DNA from: JABWBP01 sp964522165
GTDB taxonomy: Bacteria; Calditrichota; Calditrichia; RBG-13-44-9; J075
DNA length: 64,000 nucleotides
NCBI GenBank assembly: GCA_964522165.1
Contig: CAZFVV010000007.1
Coordinates: 13,506 to 77,505 of the forward strand
Direction: 5' to 3'
The notes under the pieces are model-generated. The model was not told the origin of the DNA. It saw only the letters and a list, made by a program, of their open reading frames with translations, and searched no databases. This document shows, in pieces, positions 16,653-24,702 of the stretch. The translations under genes and the position numbers were made by a program. Position 1 is the stretch's first letter. Each line of letters opens with the position of its first letter.

Positions 16653-17433
16653 ATATCTGTCTCCTTAAAATAGTGATGAGAATTCGTATTGCTTAATTTG
16701 ATAGCTGCGGGCGTGCATCAACCGGCGCGGTTATAATGTTTCTACCCACCTCTTAGAGGGATCGGGTTTTTGCTTTATGAGCACCCCCACTTTACTTCCA
16801 CAAGAAAAGCGGGAGGAGCTTTGTTTGCAGGAAAGCAATTATTTGGCATGACTCGTTCCTCAATATAATTGAGTATCATAAAGATTTTCCCAGAGATATT
16901 TCCGCAGGCTCGTGACCGGTGTTCAGCAGGCTTCTTCACCAATGGTTTTACTCATCAATGAATGCTATTGGGAAAAGCACTCGCGTTTTGATCCGAAGAT
17001 TAAAATTTGCGCAGCAAGTTACCGAAATCAGGTAAAGATTACATAGTAACCATGTCGCAAATGATAGGATAAATGTCGTACGGAGAAAATAGATTAGGCG
17101 AGTTAAGAGCCTGCCGTTATTTACTTCCTAGGGTTATCCGGGATGGCCGGGAAACTTTCTATTGCAAACACCATAGCGGCAGGCCCCGGGGGACAAGCAG
17201 GGCATCAGGTACTCTTTTTTGTAACATTTTAGCGTGCACTATCACGTAGTCTTTGACAATTCCTTCGCCAGGAAACAGAGCTTCCCCCATTGCGTTGCGA
17301 TGCTCTGCATCGTGACGCGGGAAGCCCTGCTTTCCATTCCTTCCGGAAATTGTCAAAGACCACGTGGTAAGACACGTTAAGCGCCGGGTTTAAAGGGTTC
17401 GGCTGAGGCGGGCGCCGGCGGGGAGCGCCCTGA
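16653..17433. other. 780-bp intergenic region, no gene recognised
   Basis: No frame here looks coding. The half nearest the surface-protein gene (16660-17060) is AT-rich and must contain its promoter; none was identified with confidence. The other half carries the dispersed inverted-repeat element at 17232-17372. Confidence 0.6.
17232..17372. repeat. Dispersed inverted-repeat element, copy 1
   Basis: Outer arms start CGTGCACTATCACGTAGTC and end GACCACGTGGTAAGACACG (imperfect inverted repeat including TCTTTGACAATT). The interior has CCAGGAAACAGAGCTTCCCC and GCGGGAAGCCCTGCTTTCC. A diverged copy lies at 28224-28398. Confidence 0.8.
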
Positions 17434-17808
17434 TTAATGGCTCCTCAGGGCCTGGTTCTGCAAAAGCATAAACAACTCTTCCCCGCTCTTATAATCTTTC
17501 TTCTGGATCTTCGACAGCCATTCGGCGTGTTGGATATAGGCAACCGCCAGGCGCGCCTTCTCGCGAATGGTCTCGGAACGGCTGTTGTTGGCCAGGCGAA
17601 TCAACTGGCCGACGATTTCATAATTGTACTGATCCGGGTAGAACATTTGATATTTGACCACCTGGAAAATCGCCGACTCGATCAGGCCATTATTATCCGA
17701 TTTCAACGCCATCAGGTAATTCTGCGGGGCTTTTTCTACTACTGCTTTGCTTTGAGCGAACGCGCCCAATGAGAGGGCGGCAACCAGTGCAATGATGAAT
17801 GATTTCAT
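17434..17808 (-). CDS. Small exported helical protein, function unknown
   Basis: The 124-residue product has a clear signal peptide (MKSFIIALVAALSLGAFAQ) and a GGAG five to seven bases before the ATG. The mature part is helical, with QNYLMALKSDNNGLIESAIFQVVKYQ and a second helix pair around REKARLAVAYIQHAEWLSK, a HEAT-like spacing that resembles small periplasmic proteins of the FCB group. No catalytic motif or membrane segment is visible beyond the leader. It stands alone between two intergenic regions. Confidence 0.8.
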   Translation of the reverse strand: MKSFIIALVAALSLGAFAQSKAVVEKAPQNYLMALKSDNNGLIESAIFQVVKYQMFYPDQYNYEIVGQLIRLANNSRSETIREKARLAVAYIQHAEWLSKIQKKDYKSGEELFMLLQNQALRSH

Positions 17809-18096
17809 GGCATTCTCCTTTTTGTTATCCGCTTATTGCTTACGGCCGGGCGATACAAGAGATGTCATGTACGGGTAAAGGGTTGTCAAAAAATGTCATT
17901 GAGCCTGGCGGCGCAGCCTCTCAACCGCGAAACAACAACGCCGCTCGAGGTCTTCCGCACCACTTTGCAGCGCCATCCGCAGCAGGCAATGCTCCGGCAT
18001 TCCGCTGCCTCCCGAACCGCCGCCCGATTTATTTTCCGAATGGAGTTTCAGGCAATAACCGGATTATATTCAAACCTTAAATAACGGGATCAGCCC

Positions 18097-18438
18097 ATGC
18101 ACGAAATGTCGATTGCGCAGAATATTTTGGAGATCGTGGAAAGCGCCCTGCGCGAAAATCCCGGCAGCCGGCTGAAAAAAGTAGTGGTAAAAGCGGGGGA
18201 GCTGGTAGCGGTGGTGCCGGATTCCCTGCAATTCTGTTACCAGGCCATCACGGCCGGAACTCCCCTGGAAGGTTCGGAGCTGCTGATCGAAGTGATCCCG
18301 GTGCGGGCGCGCTGCGAGAGCTGCGGCAGGGAGTTCAAGATCGAATCCTTTTTTTTCGTATGTCCCCATTGCGAGAGCGCGCAGGTGAAAGTGCTCAGCG
18401 GGCAGGAGCTGCAAGTGAGCGAGTTGGAAGTGGAGTGA
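18097..18438 (+). CDS. hypA: Hydrogenase nickel-incorporation protein HypA
   Basis: This 113-residue protein starts with the invariant MHEMSIA, whose N-terminal Met-His binds nickel, and has the zinc-binding pair CESCGREF ... CPHCES at about 74-95. HypA delivers Ni(II), with HypB, to the large subunit of [NiFe] hydrogenases and in some bacteria to urease. No hypB, hypC-F or hydrogenase gene is adjacent, so the rest of the maturation set must lie elsewhere. The start is fixed by the required N terminus although the upstream Shine-Dalgarno is weak. Confidence 0.96.
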   Translation: MHEMSIAQNILEIVESALRENPGSRLKKVVVKAGELVAVVPDSLQFCYQAITAGTPLEGSELLIEVIPVRARCESCGREFKIESFFFVCPHCESAQVKVLSGQELQVSELEVE

Positions 18439-18837
18439 GTTTTAAAACGGTTCAGCGATGAACCCCGATAGGGGTTCACAAGGCTATAAGCTTCGCACTT
18501 TCCCTTTTCCCTTACCTCCCCCCTTTCAAATTTTATAATCTATTGTTTTGTGCCTTCCTATCGACTATAATTGGGCGAAACAGGAAAAAGAAGGGGCTGG
18601 ATAAACCCTGGCCCGGAGGCGCCGATGATGCGGGCAGTAGTCCCTTCGGGAAAAGTGCAGTGAAAACCGCAGGGGAATTGCAAATAACGAACAGCGGAAA
18701 TCTTTTTCTCGAAGATTCTCGAAATTCGATTTTCGGATTTGCCGGTTCTAAATTTTGCGCCTTTGACGAATTCCGGGAGGATATTGCGAGGCGGTTTTTC
18801 CACCCCCCAAGTTGAATCGATCACGTACAGGGCAGTT
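18439..18837. other. Intergenic region between hypA and the first MORN gene
   Basis: Contains a 7-bp hairpin GAACCCCGATAGGGGTTC at 18461-18478 just past hypA, possibly ending its transcript, although no T-run follows. The remainder should contain the MORN-gene promoter. No small gene or known riboswitch was recognised. Confidence 0.55.
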
Positions 18838-20637
18838 ATGAAAGGCAAAGGGAGTCATCCGGTAGGGATTTTCCACGTTGTTTTTGCCTGCCTGGTTGTC
18901 GCTTGTTTCTCGCCCCCCCTGTTATCCCAATCCAAATCATTTAGCGGCCAGTGGATCTCTTCCCTGGGAACGCTGACCCTCACCGTCAACGGCTCCGATG
19001 CCAGCGGAACCTGTTCAGCCGGCGGCGCCGCCGGCGCCATCGAGGGAAAACTGGCTCGCAACGGGCGGTTATTCACCGGCAAATGGAAAATGGATAACCG
19101 GGAAGGGCGGGCGGTATTCCGCCTCCTGGATGACGGCAATGCCTTTACCGGGCGCTGGTGGAGCGGAACCGACCGGCCCGGCGGCGACTGGATCGGGGTA
19201 CGCGCCAATAAAGAACTGGCGGCAACGGCCATATCTGCGCAGAATTTCTCGGGCCGCTGGCTTTCCAACTATGGCGCGATGAGCCTGGCAGTGTCCGAGT
19301 TGGCCGTGAACGGGGAATTTGCCGGGCAGCGCAACCGCGGTACTCTTCGTGCAGAGTTAGACCGGCGCACCCATAAACTGATCGGGAACTGGGCAGACGC
19401 CAGTCACAAGGGACGCTTTATTTTTCAACTGTCGCAAGGCGGAAGCGGCTTCCTGGGGGAATGGTGGTTCGAAGACGGCGCCTACGGAGGCTACTGGTAT
19501 GGAGTTCGCCATGCCGATCTGGAGGGCTGTATTGCCGGGAATTGCGAAGAGGGAGTGGGAACCTATATCTGGGCCGACGGAACCCGCTACGAGGGGGAGT
19601 GGAAAGGGGGAATCTACCACGGCAGCGGGGCGCTTTACGAACCTTACGGCGGGGTTAAGACCCGGGGTTTGTGGGCGGAAGGCGTGTACCAGGGAGAATG
19701 CCTCTCCGGAAACTGCTCAAACGGGCGGGGGGTCTTGGAATTGCCCAACGGCGATCAATACGAGGGAAACTTCGTAGAGTGCATCGAAGAAGGAAAGGGG
19801 ATTTATCAATATCGCAACGGCGACCGTTACGAGGGAGAATTCAAAGCAGCATTTCCGCACGGCAGCGGAACCCATGTCTGGGCGGTCAGCAGCGACAAAT
19901 ATACCGGAAAGTTCGCCCGGGGAAAAATCCAGGGGCAGGGAAGCTACTATTTTAAGAATGGTGATGTGTATGAAGGCAATTTCCGCCGGGGAGAGCGCTA
20001 CGGTCAGGGAACCATGCGATGGGCAAACGGCGACCGCTACAAAGGGAATTGGGAGAGCGACCGGATGTCCGGCGCGGGCGCTTATTTCTATAAAGACGGG
20101 GATTCCTACAGCGGGGAGTTCCGCAATGGCCTGAAGCACGGGCAGGGCAGCTACACCTTTTCCAACGGCAACTCTTTCCTGGCGCTATGGAAAGACGACC
20201 GCATCGACCGGTTCGATTCCTCTTCTTCCGGCTACGGCGGCCTGGCAGAGCAATCCGGCTCCCCAACGCTGCCGGTTACCATCGCAAACCAATCTCCCGG
20301 CGCCCTTTCCTCTACCCGGGGCGAAGCCCGGGAAAGCACCTTCCTGATCTACAAGGTAACCGAAAAATCCCTCCCCGGCGTTAAAACCGGGGAAGAAATT
20401 CGGGAAGTTTATTTTACTTATTCTATCGTTCAGGGACTGGCGGAACTGGATGAAGGGGCTGTTCGCGCTTTCCTGCAATCGCATAGCGGATCGCCGCTGG
20501 GCAGCGAATACCGGGTTGAGAAGGTGAGCGATCCTAATTTGCGGGCCAACCAGATTCTCCGGCGCTACCGCCTCGGCCCCGCTTCGACCCGCATCAACAG
20601 CGGATTCGAAGGGTACTTTTATGTATATGAGGATTGA
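18838..20637 (+). CDS. Secreted MORN-repeat protein, copy 1
   Basis: The 599-residue form starting at ATG 18838 begins with a signal peptide (MKGKGSHPVGIFHVVFACLV, cleavage near LLSQS). Two related N-terminal units of about 85 residues follow, each with FSGxWxSxxGxxxL and a terminal GGxWxGVR strand. Then come about nine MORN repeats (YEGEWKGGIYHGSG, YEGNFVECIEEGKG, YTGKFARGKIQGQG, YSGEFRNGLKHGQG). The last 110 residues form a separate domain with TFLIYKVTEKS and FEGYFYVYED. A longer frame from 18739 lacks a leader at its start. MORN repeats usually bind lipids or act as scaffolds; an exported version points to the periplasm or cell surface. It is the tandem paralogue of the next gene. Confidence 0.88.
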   Translation: MKGKGSHPVGIFHVVFACLVVACFSPPLLSQSKSFSGQWISSLGTLTLTVNGSDASGTCSAGGAAGAIEGKLARNGRLFTGKWKMDNREGRAVFRLLDDGNAFTGRWWSGTDRPGGDWIGVRANKELAATAISAQNFSGRWLSNYGAMSLAVSELAVNGEFAGQRNRGTLRAELDRRTHKLIGNWADASHKGRFIFQLSQGGSGFLGEWWFEDGAYGGYWYGVRHADLEGCIAGNCEEGVGTYIWADGTRYEGEWKGGIYHGSGALYEPYGGVKTRGLWAEGVYQGECLSGNCSNGRGVLELPNGDQYEGNFVECIEEGKGIYQYRNGDRYEGEFKAAFPHGSGTHVWAVSSDKYTGKFARGKIQGQGSYYFKNGDVYEGNFRRGERYGQGTMRWANGDRYKGNWESDRMSGAGAYFYKDGDSYSGEFRNGLKHGQGSYTFSNGNSFLALWKDDRIDRFDSSSSGYGGLAEQSGSPTLPVTIANQSPGALSSTRGEARESTFLIYKVTEKSLPGVKTGEEIREVYFTYSIVQGLAELDEGAVRAFLQSHSGSPLGSEYRVEKVSDPNLRANQILRRYRLGPASTRINSGFEGYFYVYED

Positions 20638-20638
20638 T

Positions 20639-20679
20639 GTAATTGGCAATTGATAATTGGCAATTGCCAATCACCAACT
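20639..20679. repeat. Word-run inverted repeat (AATTGGCAATTG family)
   Basis: AATTGGCAATTGATAATTGG is followed directly by CAATTGCCAATCACCAAC, its near reverse complement. It begins within a few bases of the MORN copy 1 stop codon. Confidence 0.75.
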
Positions 20680-20950
20680 GATGAGTGGAATTTTACCGTC
20701 TCCATCGCTGCGGCCAATTCATTCCCACCCGCTGTAAAAAATTCGCACATTTTCAATTGTCAAAATGACCTGAAATCCCTGGCCGGGGCTGCCTGCTCCG
20801 CGGCAATTTTTCGCTAAAAAACCGCCTTCCTACGGGCTTTTTCGGCTTATTCCCGGGATCAAGAGGAGAGAGGCATACCCTTTGCAAAGTAACCGGGATC
20901 ATAATTTGCATAAACGGTCTATCGGAATATTAAACGCGAGGGTTAAGCCG

Positions 20951-22780
20951 ATGCAACATTCGCTTCTCCATTCCTTGAAAACACTGGTGGGATTGCTCTT
21001 CATATTGAGCGTGTTAGCGGGGGAATTGGCGGCGCAATCCCGGGGGTTTACGGGATTCTGGAATTCTACCTTCGGGCACATCCGCATACAGACAGAGCGG
21101 GGAAAAATCGCCGGGTCCTATGACGACGGAAAGGTAGAGGGCCTGATCAACGGAGCGGCGACTTCGGACCGGGAAATTCTGGCCGGAAATTGGGTTGAGG
21201 CGGGGGTGCAGGGGAGTTTCGTCTTCAAAATGCTGCCGGGGAATAACTCTTTTTCCGGGCGCTGGTGGAAAGAGAATTCACCCGCAAGCGGGGAATGGGT
21301 GGCGGTGCGGATGGACCCGGAGGCGGCCAGCCGTTCGGTGAGCGCCGGCGATTATAGCGGAAAATGGGATACCAATTTCGGAAAATTGATCCTGGCCGTC
21401 GAAGGAACCAAAGTAACCGGCACTTTTAGAGGGAAGGTCAGCGAGGGCGTTCTGACCGGGGAGGTCGATGAAAAAAACAATCGCCTGAGCGCCAGCTGGC
21501 AGGATCAGCAGTACCGCGGCACCGTCGTGTTAACCATGCTGAAGGGCAACAACGGTTTTCGCGGGGAATGGTGGTTCCGGGATAAAACCTACGGCGGCGA
21601 CTGGTACGGGGCGCGCTCGCTGGAAGTGGGCGGCTGCATCTCCGGGGATTGCGAAGACGGGCAGGGAATTTACCTCTGGGCCGACGGAAACCGTTACGAA
21701 GGGGAGTGGAAGAAAGGGAATTACCACGGCACCGGAACCGCATATCATTCCAATAACCGGGTTCAAAACCAGGGATTGTGGGCCAGCGGCGTCTTCCGGG
21801 GCGTTCCCCTTTCCGGCGATTGTAAAAACGGTTCCGGCAAGTTGAAGCTTCCCGGCGGCGAGATTTACGAAGGCGAATTCAAGAATTGCGAAATCAACGG
21901 AAAAGGGGTGATGGTCTATCTGAACGGGGATCGCTACGAAGGAGAATTCTTCGCCGGCCTGCCTTCCGGCGATGGCGCTTATTTTTGGACGCAAAACGGG
22001 GAACAATACCGGGGAACCTTTCGCAACGGGGTAATTCACGGCAAAGGCGTTTACACCTACCAGGATGGCAGCCGCTACGAGGGCCGCTTTTTGAACGGCA
22101 AACGGCAGGGAACGGGATTCTTTTTCTGGCCCAACGGCGACCACTACGAGGGGCAATGGAACAATGACCAGGCGAGCGGAGAGGGGCTTTATTTCTATAA
22201 GAACGGCGAGCGCTATAACGGGGAAATCACCGCCGGCCTTAAATCCGGCCGCGGGGTGTACCGTTTTGCGGATGGAAGCTCGCTGGCTGCCCGCTGGGAG
22301 AATGACCGGCCGGCCAGCCTGATTTCCACGCCTTCCGGCGGGGGGGAAAATGCTTCAGGAATAACCTTGCAGACGGCGGCGGAGCAGATTCAGGGCAACC
22401 AGAAATTTCCGGAGCCGGCCTCGAGCATTCAAACCCTGAAAACCGGGTATTTCATCTATAAAATCAGTGAAAACGAGGTTACCATTAGCGGGCCGGCGGC
22501 GGATTCTCTTAGCCCCGATAAGCAGCGGGAAGTAGCATTGTCCTACTACGTCATCTATGCCCCGGAAAACCTGCAGCAGGCAGATCTCAAAGCGTTCCTG
22601 GAAAATAAAGAAAATGTAGTATTGAGTGAGGACTACAAATTCGAGTGGGTAGGCAATCCGGAGACCCGCATACCCCAGGTTTTGGACCGCTACCGTTACG
22701 GGCTGGTGCAAACACGCGTTTATACTGTGGGATCGTATTTCCTCTTTTCCGAGGGAGATATGGCAGCGAAAACCGATTAA
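20951..22780 (+). CDS. Secreted MORN-repeat protein, copy 2
   Basis: This 609-residue protein has the same architecture as its upstream paralogue: signal peptide (MQHSLLHSLKTLVGLLFILS, cleavage near LAAQS), two N-terminal FTGFWNSTFGH / YSGKWDTNFGK units, about nine MORN repeats (YEGEWKKGNYHGTG, YEGEFKNCEINGKG, YEGRFLNGKRQGTG, YNGEITAGLKSGRG) and a C-terminal domain ending SYFLFSEGD. The ATG at 20951 has GAGGG seven to eight bases upstream. A TTG at 20882 behind AGGAGAGAGG is an alternative start that would add 23 residues before the leader. The tandem pair points to a duplication that was kept, with clear divergence. Confidence 0.87.
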   Translation: MQHSLLHSLKTLVGLLFILSVLAGELAAQSRGFTGFWNSTFGHIRIQTERGKIAGSYDDGKVEGLINGAATSDREILAGNWVEAGVQGSFVFKMLPGNNSFSGRWWKENSPASGEWVAVRMDPEAASRSVSAGDYSGKWDTNFGKLILAVEGTKVTGTFRGKVSEGVLTGEVDEKNNRLSASWQDQQYRGTVVLTMLKGNNGFRGEWWFRDKTYGGDWYGARSLEVGGCISGDCEDGQGIYLWADGNRYEGEWKKGNYHGTGTAYHSNNRVQNQGLWASGVFRGVPLSGDCKNGSGKLKLPGGEIYEGEFKNCEINGKGVMVYLNGDRYEGEFFAGLPSGDGAYFWTQNGEQYRGTFRNGVIHGKGVYTYQDGSRYEGRFLNGKRQGTGFFFWPNGDHYEGQWNNDQASGEGLYFYKNGERYNGEITAGLKSGRGVYRFADGSSLAARWENDRPASLISTPSGGGENASGITLQTAAEQIQGNQKFPEPASSIQTLKTGYFIYKISENEVTISGPAADSLSPDKQREVALSYYVIYAPENLQQADLKAFLENKENVVLSEDYKFEWVGNPETRIPQVLDRYRYGLVQTRVYTVGSYFLFSEGDMAAKTD

Positions 22781-22782
22781 GT

Positions 22783-22946
22783 CAGTGCAAAGTGAAAAGT
22801 GAAAAGTGCAAAAGGGAAAGTGAAAGTATATGGGCGCGCACTGCATTCGTTGCCCGGCCAGGCAGTTTGCCTGCGCCAGAACTATGACAGACGAATCCGT
22901 CCAACCGAAGCAAGGTTTTAATTTTGCACTTTTCACTTTGCACTTA
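22783..22946. repeat. Word-run inverted repeat (GTGCAAAGTGAAAAG family), copy 1
   Basis: Left arm (22783-22829) begins GTGCAAAGTGAAAAG four bases after the MORN copy 2 stop. On the opposite strand the same 15 bases follow directly on the xseB stop codon. The two convergent genes therefore end on the two arms of one inverted repeat. A related run is at 32690-32742. Confidence 0.85.
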
Positions 22947-23183
22947 CCCCTCTTCCCCGGGAAAATCCATCTCCTCGGTGCGAAAAGAACCCTCGCCGGA
23001 TTTGGAGAGTTTGAGAATTTTCTTCTCCGCCGCATCTAATTTCTGGCTGCACAGTTCGATCAGCTTCATACCTTCTTCATACAAAGCCAGCGATTCTTCC
23101 AGGGCAAGCTCTCCCCCTTCCAATTGCCGGGCAATCTCTTCCAGGCGGTTGAACGCCTCTTCAAACTTCACCGTTTTGCTCAT
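22944..23183 (-). CDS. xseB: Exodeoxyribonuclease VII small subunit
   Basis: The 79-residue protein starts MSKTVKFEEAFNRLEEI and carries the family core LEGGELALEESLALYEEGMKL. It is the regulatory partner of XseA in exonuclease VII, which degrades single-stranded DNA to oligonucleotides. Its ATG overlaps the xseA stop in an ATGA, so the two are translationally coupled. A longer in-frame extension upstream lies within xseA and has no family similarity. The C terminus is short and acidic (RTEEMDFPGEEG). Confidence 0.96.
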   Translation of the reverse strand: MSKTVKFEEAFNRLEEIARQLEGGELALEESLALYEEGMKLIELCSQKLDAAEKKILKLSKSGEGSFRTEEMDFPGEEG

Positions 23184-24379
23184 GATGTCTCTTCCGTTCG
23201 TTGAACGTCTGCCTCGAATACTCCCCGCGCCAGGCGGATTCTCACCCGGTCCCGGGGCTGCAAACGCGCCGCTTCTTTGATTACTTCCCCATCCTTGTAG
23301 CAAATGCTGTAGCCGCGGTTGAGAATGGCCACGGGATTCATGGCGCGCAGTTGCTGCTGCAAATGCTCCAGCCGGCTGCGGTAAAATTTAAGCCGGTGGG
23401 TCATGGCCACGGCTAAGTTGCGCTGCAATTCATCCAATCGCTGCATTTTTTGGTGCACCAGGTCCTGCGGGCGGCGGAAGGCGTAGCTGGTTTTGAAGGC
23501 TGCTAAACGCCCCCGGTAATCGCCGGTTCGCCGGGTAAGCGCGACGGTCAGCTTCTCGCGGTAATAGCTCAATTCCCCGGCGACCTCGCTGCGGGCGGGC
23601 ACGGCCATCTCCGCGGCTGCGGAAGGGGTGGGAGCGCGATGGTCGGCCACAAAATCGGCAATGGAGTAGTCGATTTCGTGCCCCACCGCGGAAATCACCG
23701 GAATACGGGAAGCGTAAATCGCCCGGGCGACGATCTCCTCATTGAACGCCCATAAATCCTCCAGCGAGCCGCCCCCCCGCCCCACGATCAGGGTATCCAC
23801 CCCGCCGTATTCGTTGAAATCCGCAATCGCCCGGGCAATCTCCGCCGCCGCGCCCTCTCCCTGCACCTTCACCGGGTAGAGGAGGATTTCCACGCCCGGA
23901 AAGCGCCGCGCCATTACGCTGATAATGTCGCGGATGGCCGCGCCGGTGGGGGAAGTGATCACCCCCACCCGTTCCGGGTAGCGGGGAATTTGCTTTTTAT
24001 GCCCCTCGTCGAACAACCCCTCGGCATGGAGCTTCTTTTTCAACTGCTCGAAGGCCATTTGCAAAGCCCCGAGGCCGGCCGGCTGCATCTGCTGCACCAC
24101 CAACTGGTAGTACCCGCCCTTTTCATACACCTGCACGTCGCCTTCCACGAGGATTTTCATCCCGTTTTGCGGCTGGAAGAGCAGGCTGCCGGCGCGGAAC
24201 CGCCACATGGCGCAGTTGACCTGGGAGCCTTCGTCTTTGAGGGTAAAATAGAGGTGGCCGGAAGTGTGGCGCTTGAAATTGGAGATTTCCCCTTCCACCC
24301 AGAGCCGGGGAAAACTGTTCTCCAGCAAATCCTTGATTTCCCGGGTCAATTGCGAGACGGTATAAACAGGAAGACTCAT
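23180..24379 (-). CDS. xseA: Exodeoxyribonuclease VII large subunit
   Basis: The 399-residue product contains an N-terminal OB-fold (YTVSQLTREIKDLLENSFPRLWVEGEISN) and the catalytic exonuclease VII domain with GVITSPTGAAIRDI, VGRGGGSLEDLWAFNEE and SAVGHEIDYSIADFVADHRAPTPSAAAE. The length is a little below the usual 400-460. It pairs with the overlapping xseB gene downstream to make the single-strand-specific exonuclease used in mismatch repair and recombination. The start ATG at 24379 lies just past a terminator for the small basic-protein gene, so the xse operon has its own promoter. Confidence 0.97.
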   Translation of the reverse strand: MSLPVYTVSQLTREIKDLLENSFPRLWVEGEISNFKRHTSGHLYFTLKDEGSQVNCAMWRFRAGSLLFQPQNGMKILVEGDVQVYEKGGYYQLVVQQMQPAGLGALQMAFEQLKKKLHAEGLFDEGHKKQIPRYPERVGVITSPTGAAIRDIISVMARRFPGVEILLYPVKVQGEGAAAEIARAIADFNEYGGVDTLIVGRGGGSLEDLWAFNEEIVARAIYASRIPVISAVGHEIDYSIADFVADHRAPTPSAAAEMAVPARSEVAGELSYYREKLTVALTRRTGDYRGRLAAFKTSYAFRRPQDLVHQKMQRLDELQRNLAVAMTHRLKFYRSRLEHLQQQLRAMNPVAILNRGYSICYKDGEVIKEAARLQPRDRVRIRLARGVFEADVQRTEETS

Positions 24380-24416
24380 GGCGGCTATATCGAACGGTTG
24401 CGGTAAGGTGGATGCG

Positions 24417-24447
24417 AAAAAGCGTAGAGTGGACCCCTACGCTTTTC
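24417..24447 (-). terminator. Intrinsic terminator after the 31-residue basic-protein gene
   Basis: AAAAGCGTAG (24418-24427) and CTACGCTTTT (24437-24446) form a 10-bp stem with a 9-nt loop. On the minus strand it is followed by TTTTT. It starts 3-4 bp beyond the TAG of the small gene. Confidence 0.85.
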
Positions 24448-24449
24448 GA

Positions 24450-24545
24450 CTAACGGATTTTCTTTTTGTGGCGATTCTTGCGAAGACGTTTTTTGCGCTT
24501 GTGCGTCGCCATTTTATGGCGTTTCCGTTTGCGACCACAGGGCAT
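24450..24545 (-). CDS. 31-residue AURKAIP1/COX24-domain ribosomal-type protein
   Basis: A very short gene encodes MPCGRKRKRHKMATHKRKKR followed by LRKNRHKKKIR; 20 of its 31 residues are Lys, Arg or His. This matches the short AURKAIP1/COX24 (mS38-like) proteins annotated in Bacteroidetes and relatives, thought to be small-subunit ribosomal proteins related to mycobacterial bS22. AGGAG lies eight bases before the ATG and an intrinsic terminator follows within a few bases, so it is a complete stand-alone transcription unit. The gene is below the usual length cut-off and easily missed. The family is recognised from memory of its conserved MPCG(K/R)KRKRHKMATHKRKK start. Confidence 0.88.
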   Translation of the reverse strand: MPCGRKRKRHKMATHKRKKRLRKNRHKKKIR

Positions 24546-24603
24546 AGAATCACTCCTTTCGTTTGAATGTTCCGTGAAACAGGTTTTTCTTTAAATCAAA
24601 CAG

Positions 24604-24702
24604 TGGCTTTATTTTAGTGTTTATGTGTTTATGTGTTCACGCGTTCTGGTGTTCAGGTGTTTATGTTCGTGTAACTTGAATACATGAACACCCGAACACT
24701 AT
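24604..24702. repeat. Word-run inverted repeat (GTGTTCAGGTGTT family), copy 1
   Basis: Left words GTGTTTATGTGTTTATGTG and TTCTGGTGTTCAGGTGTTT; right words ATGAACACCCGAACACTA (to 24702). The right arm begins immediately after the stop codon of the zinc-ribbon TPR gene. A second member is at 52663-52796. Confidence 0.85.

Noticed and set aside
17159..17356. 65-residue minus-strand frame
   Set aside because: It lies within the dispersed inverted-repeat element and mirrors its palindromes; no sign of a real protein.
18558..18848. 96-residue minus-strand frame before the MORN gene
   Set aside because: No start signal or recognisable domain; it overlaps the start of the plus-strand MORN gene.
24378..24566. 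62-residue plus-strand frame opposite the small basic-protein gene
   Set aside because: The minus strand has the better case: strong Shine-Dalgarno, recognisable family sequence and a terminator.
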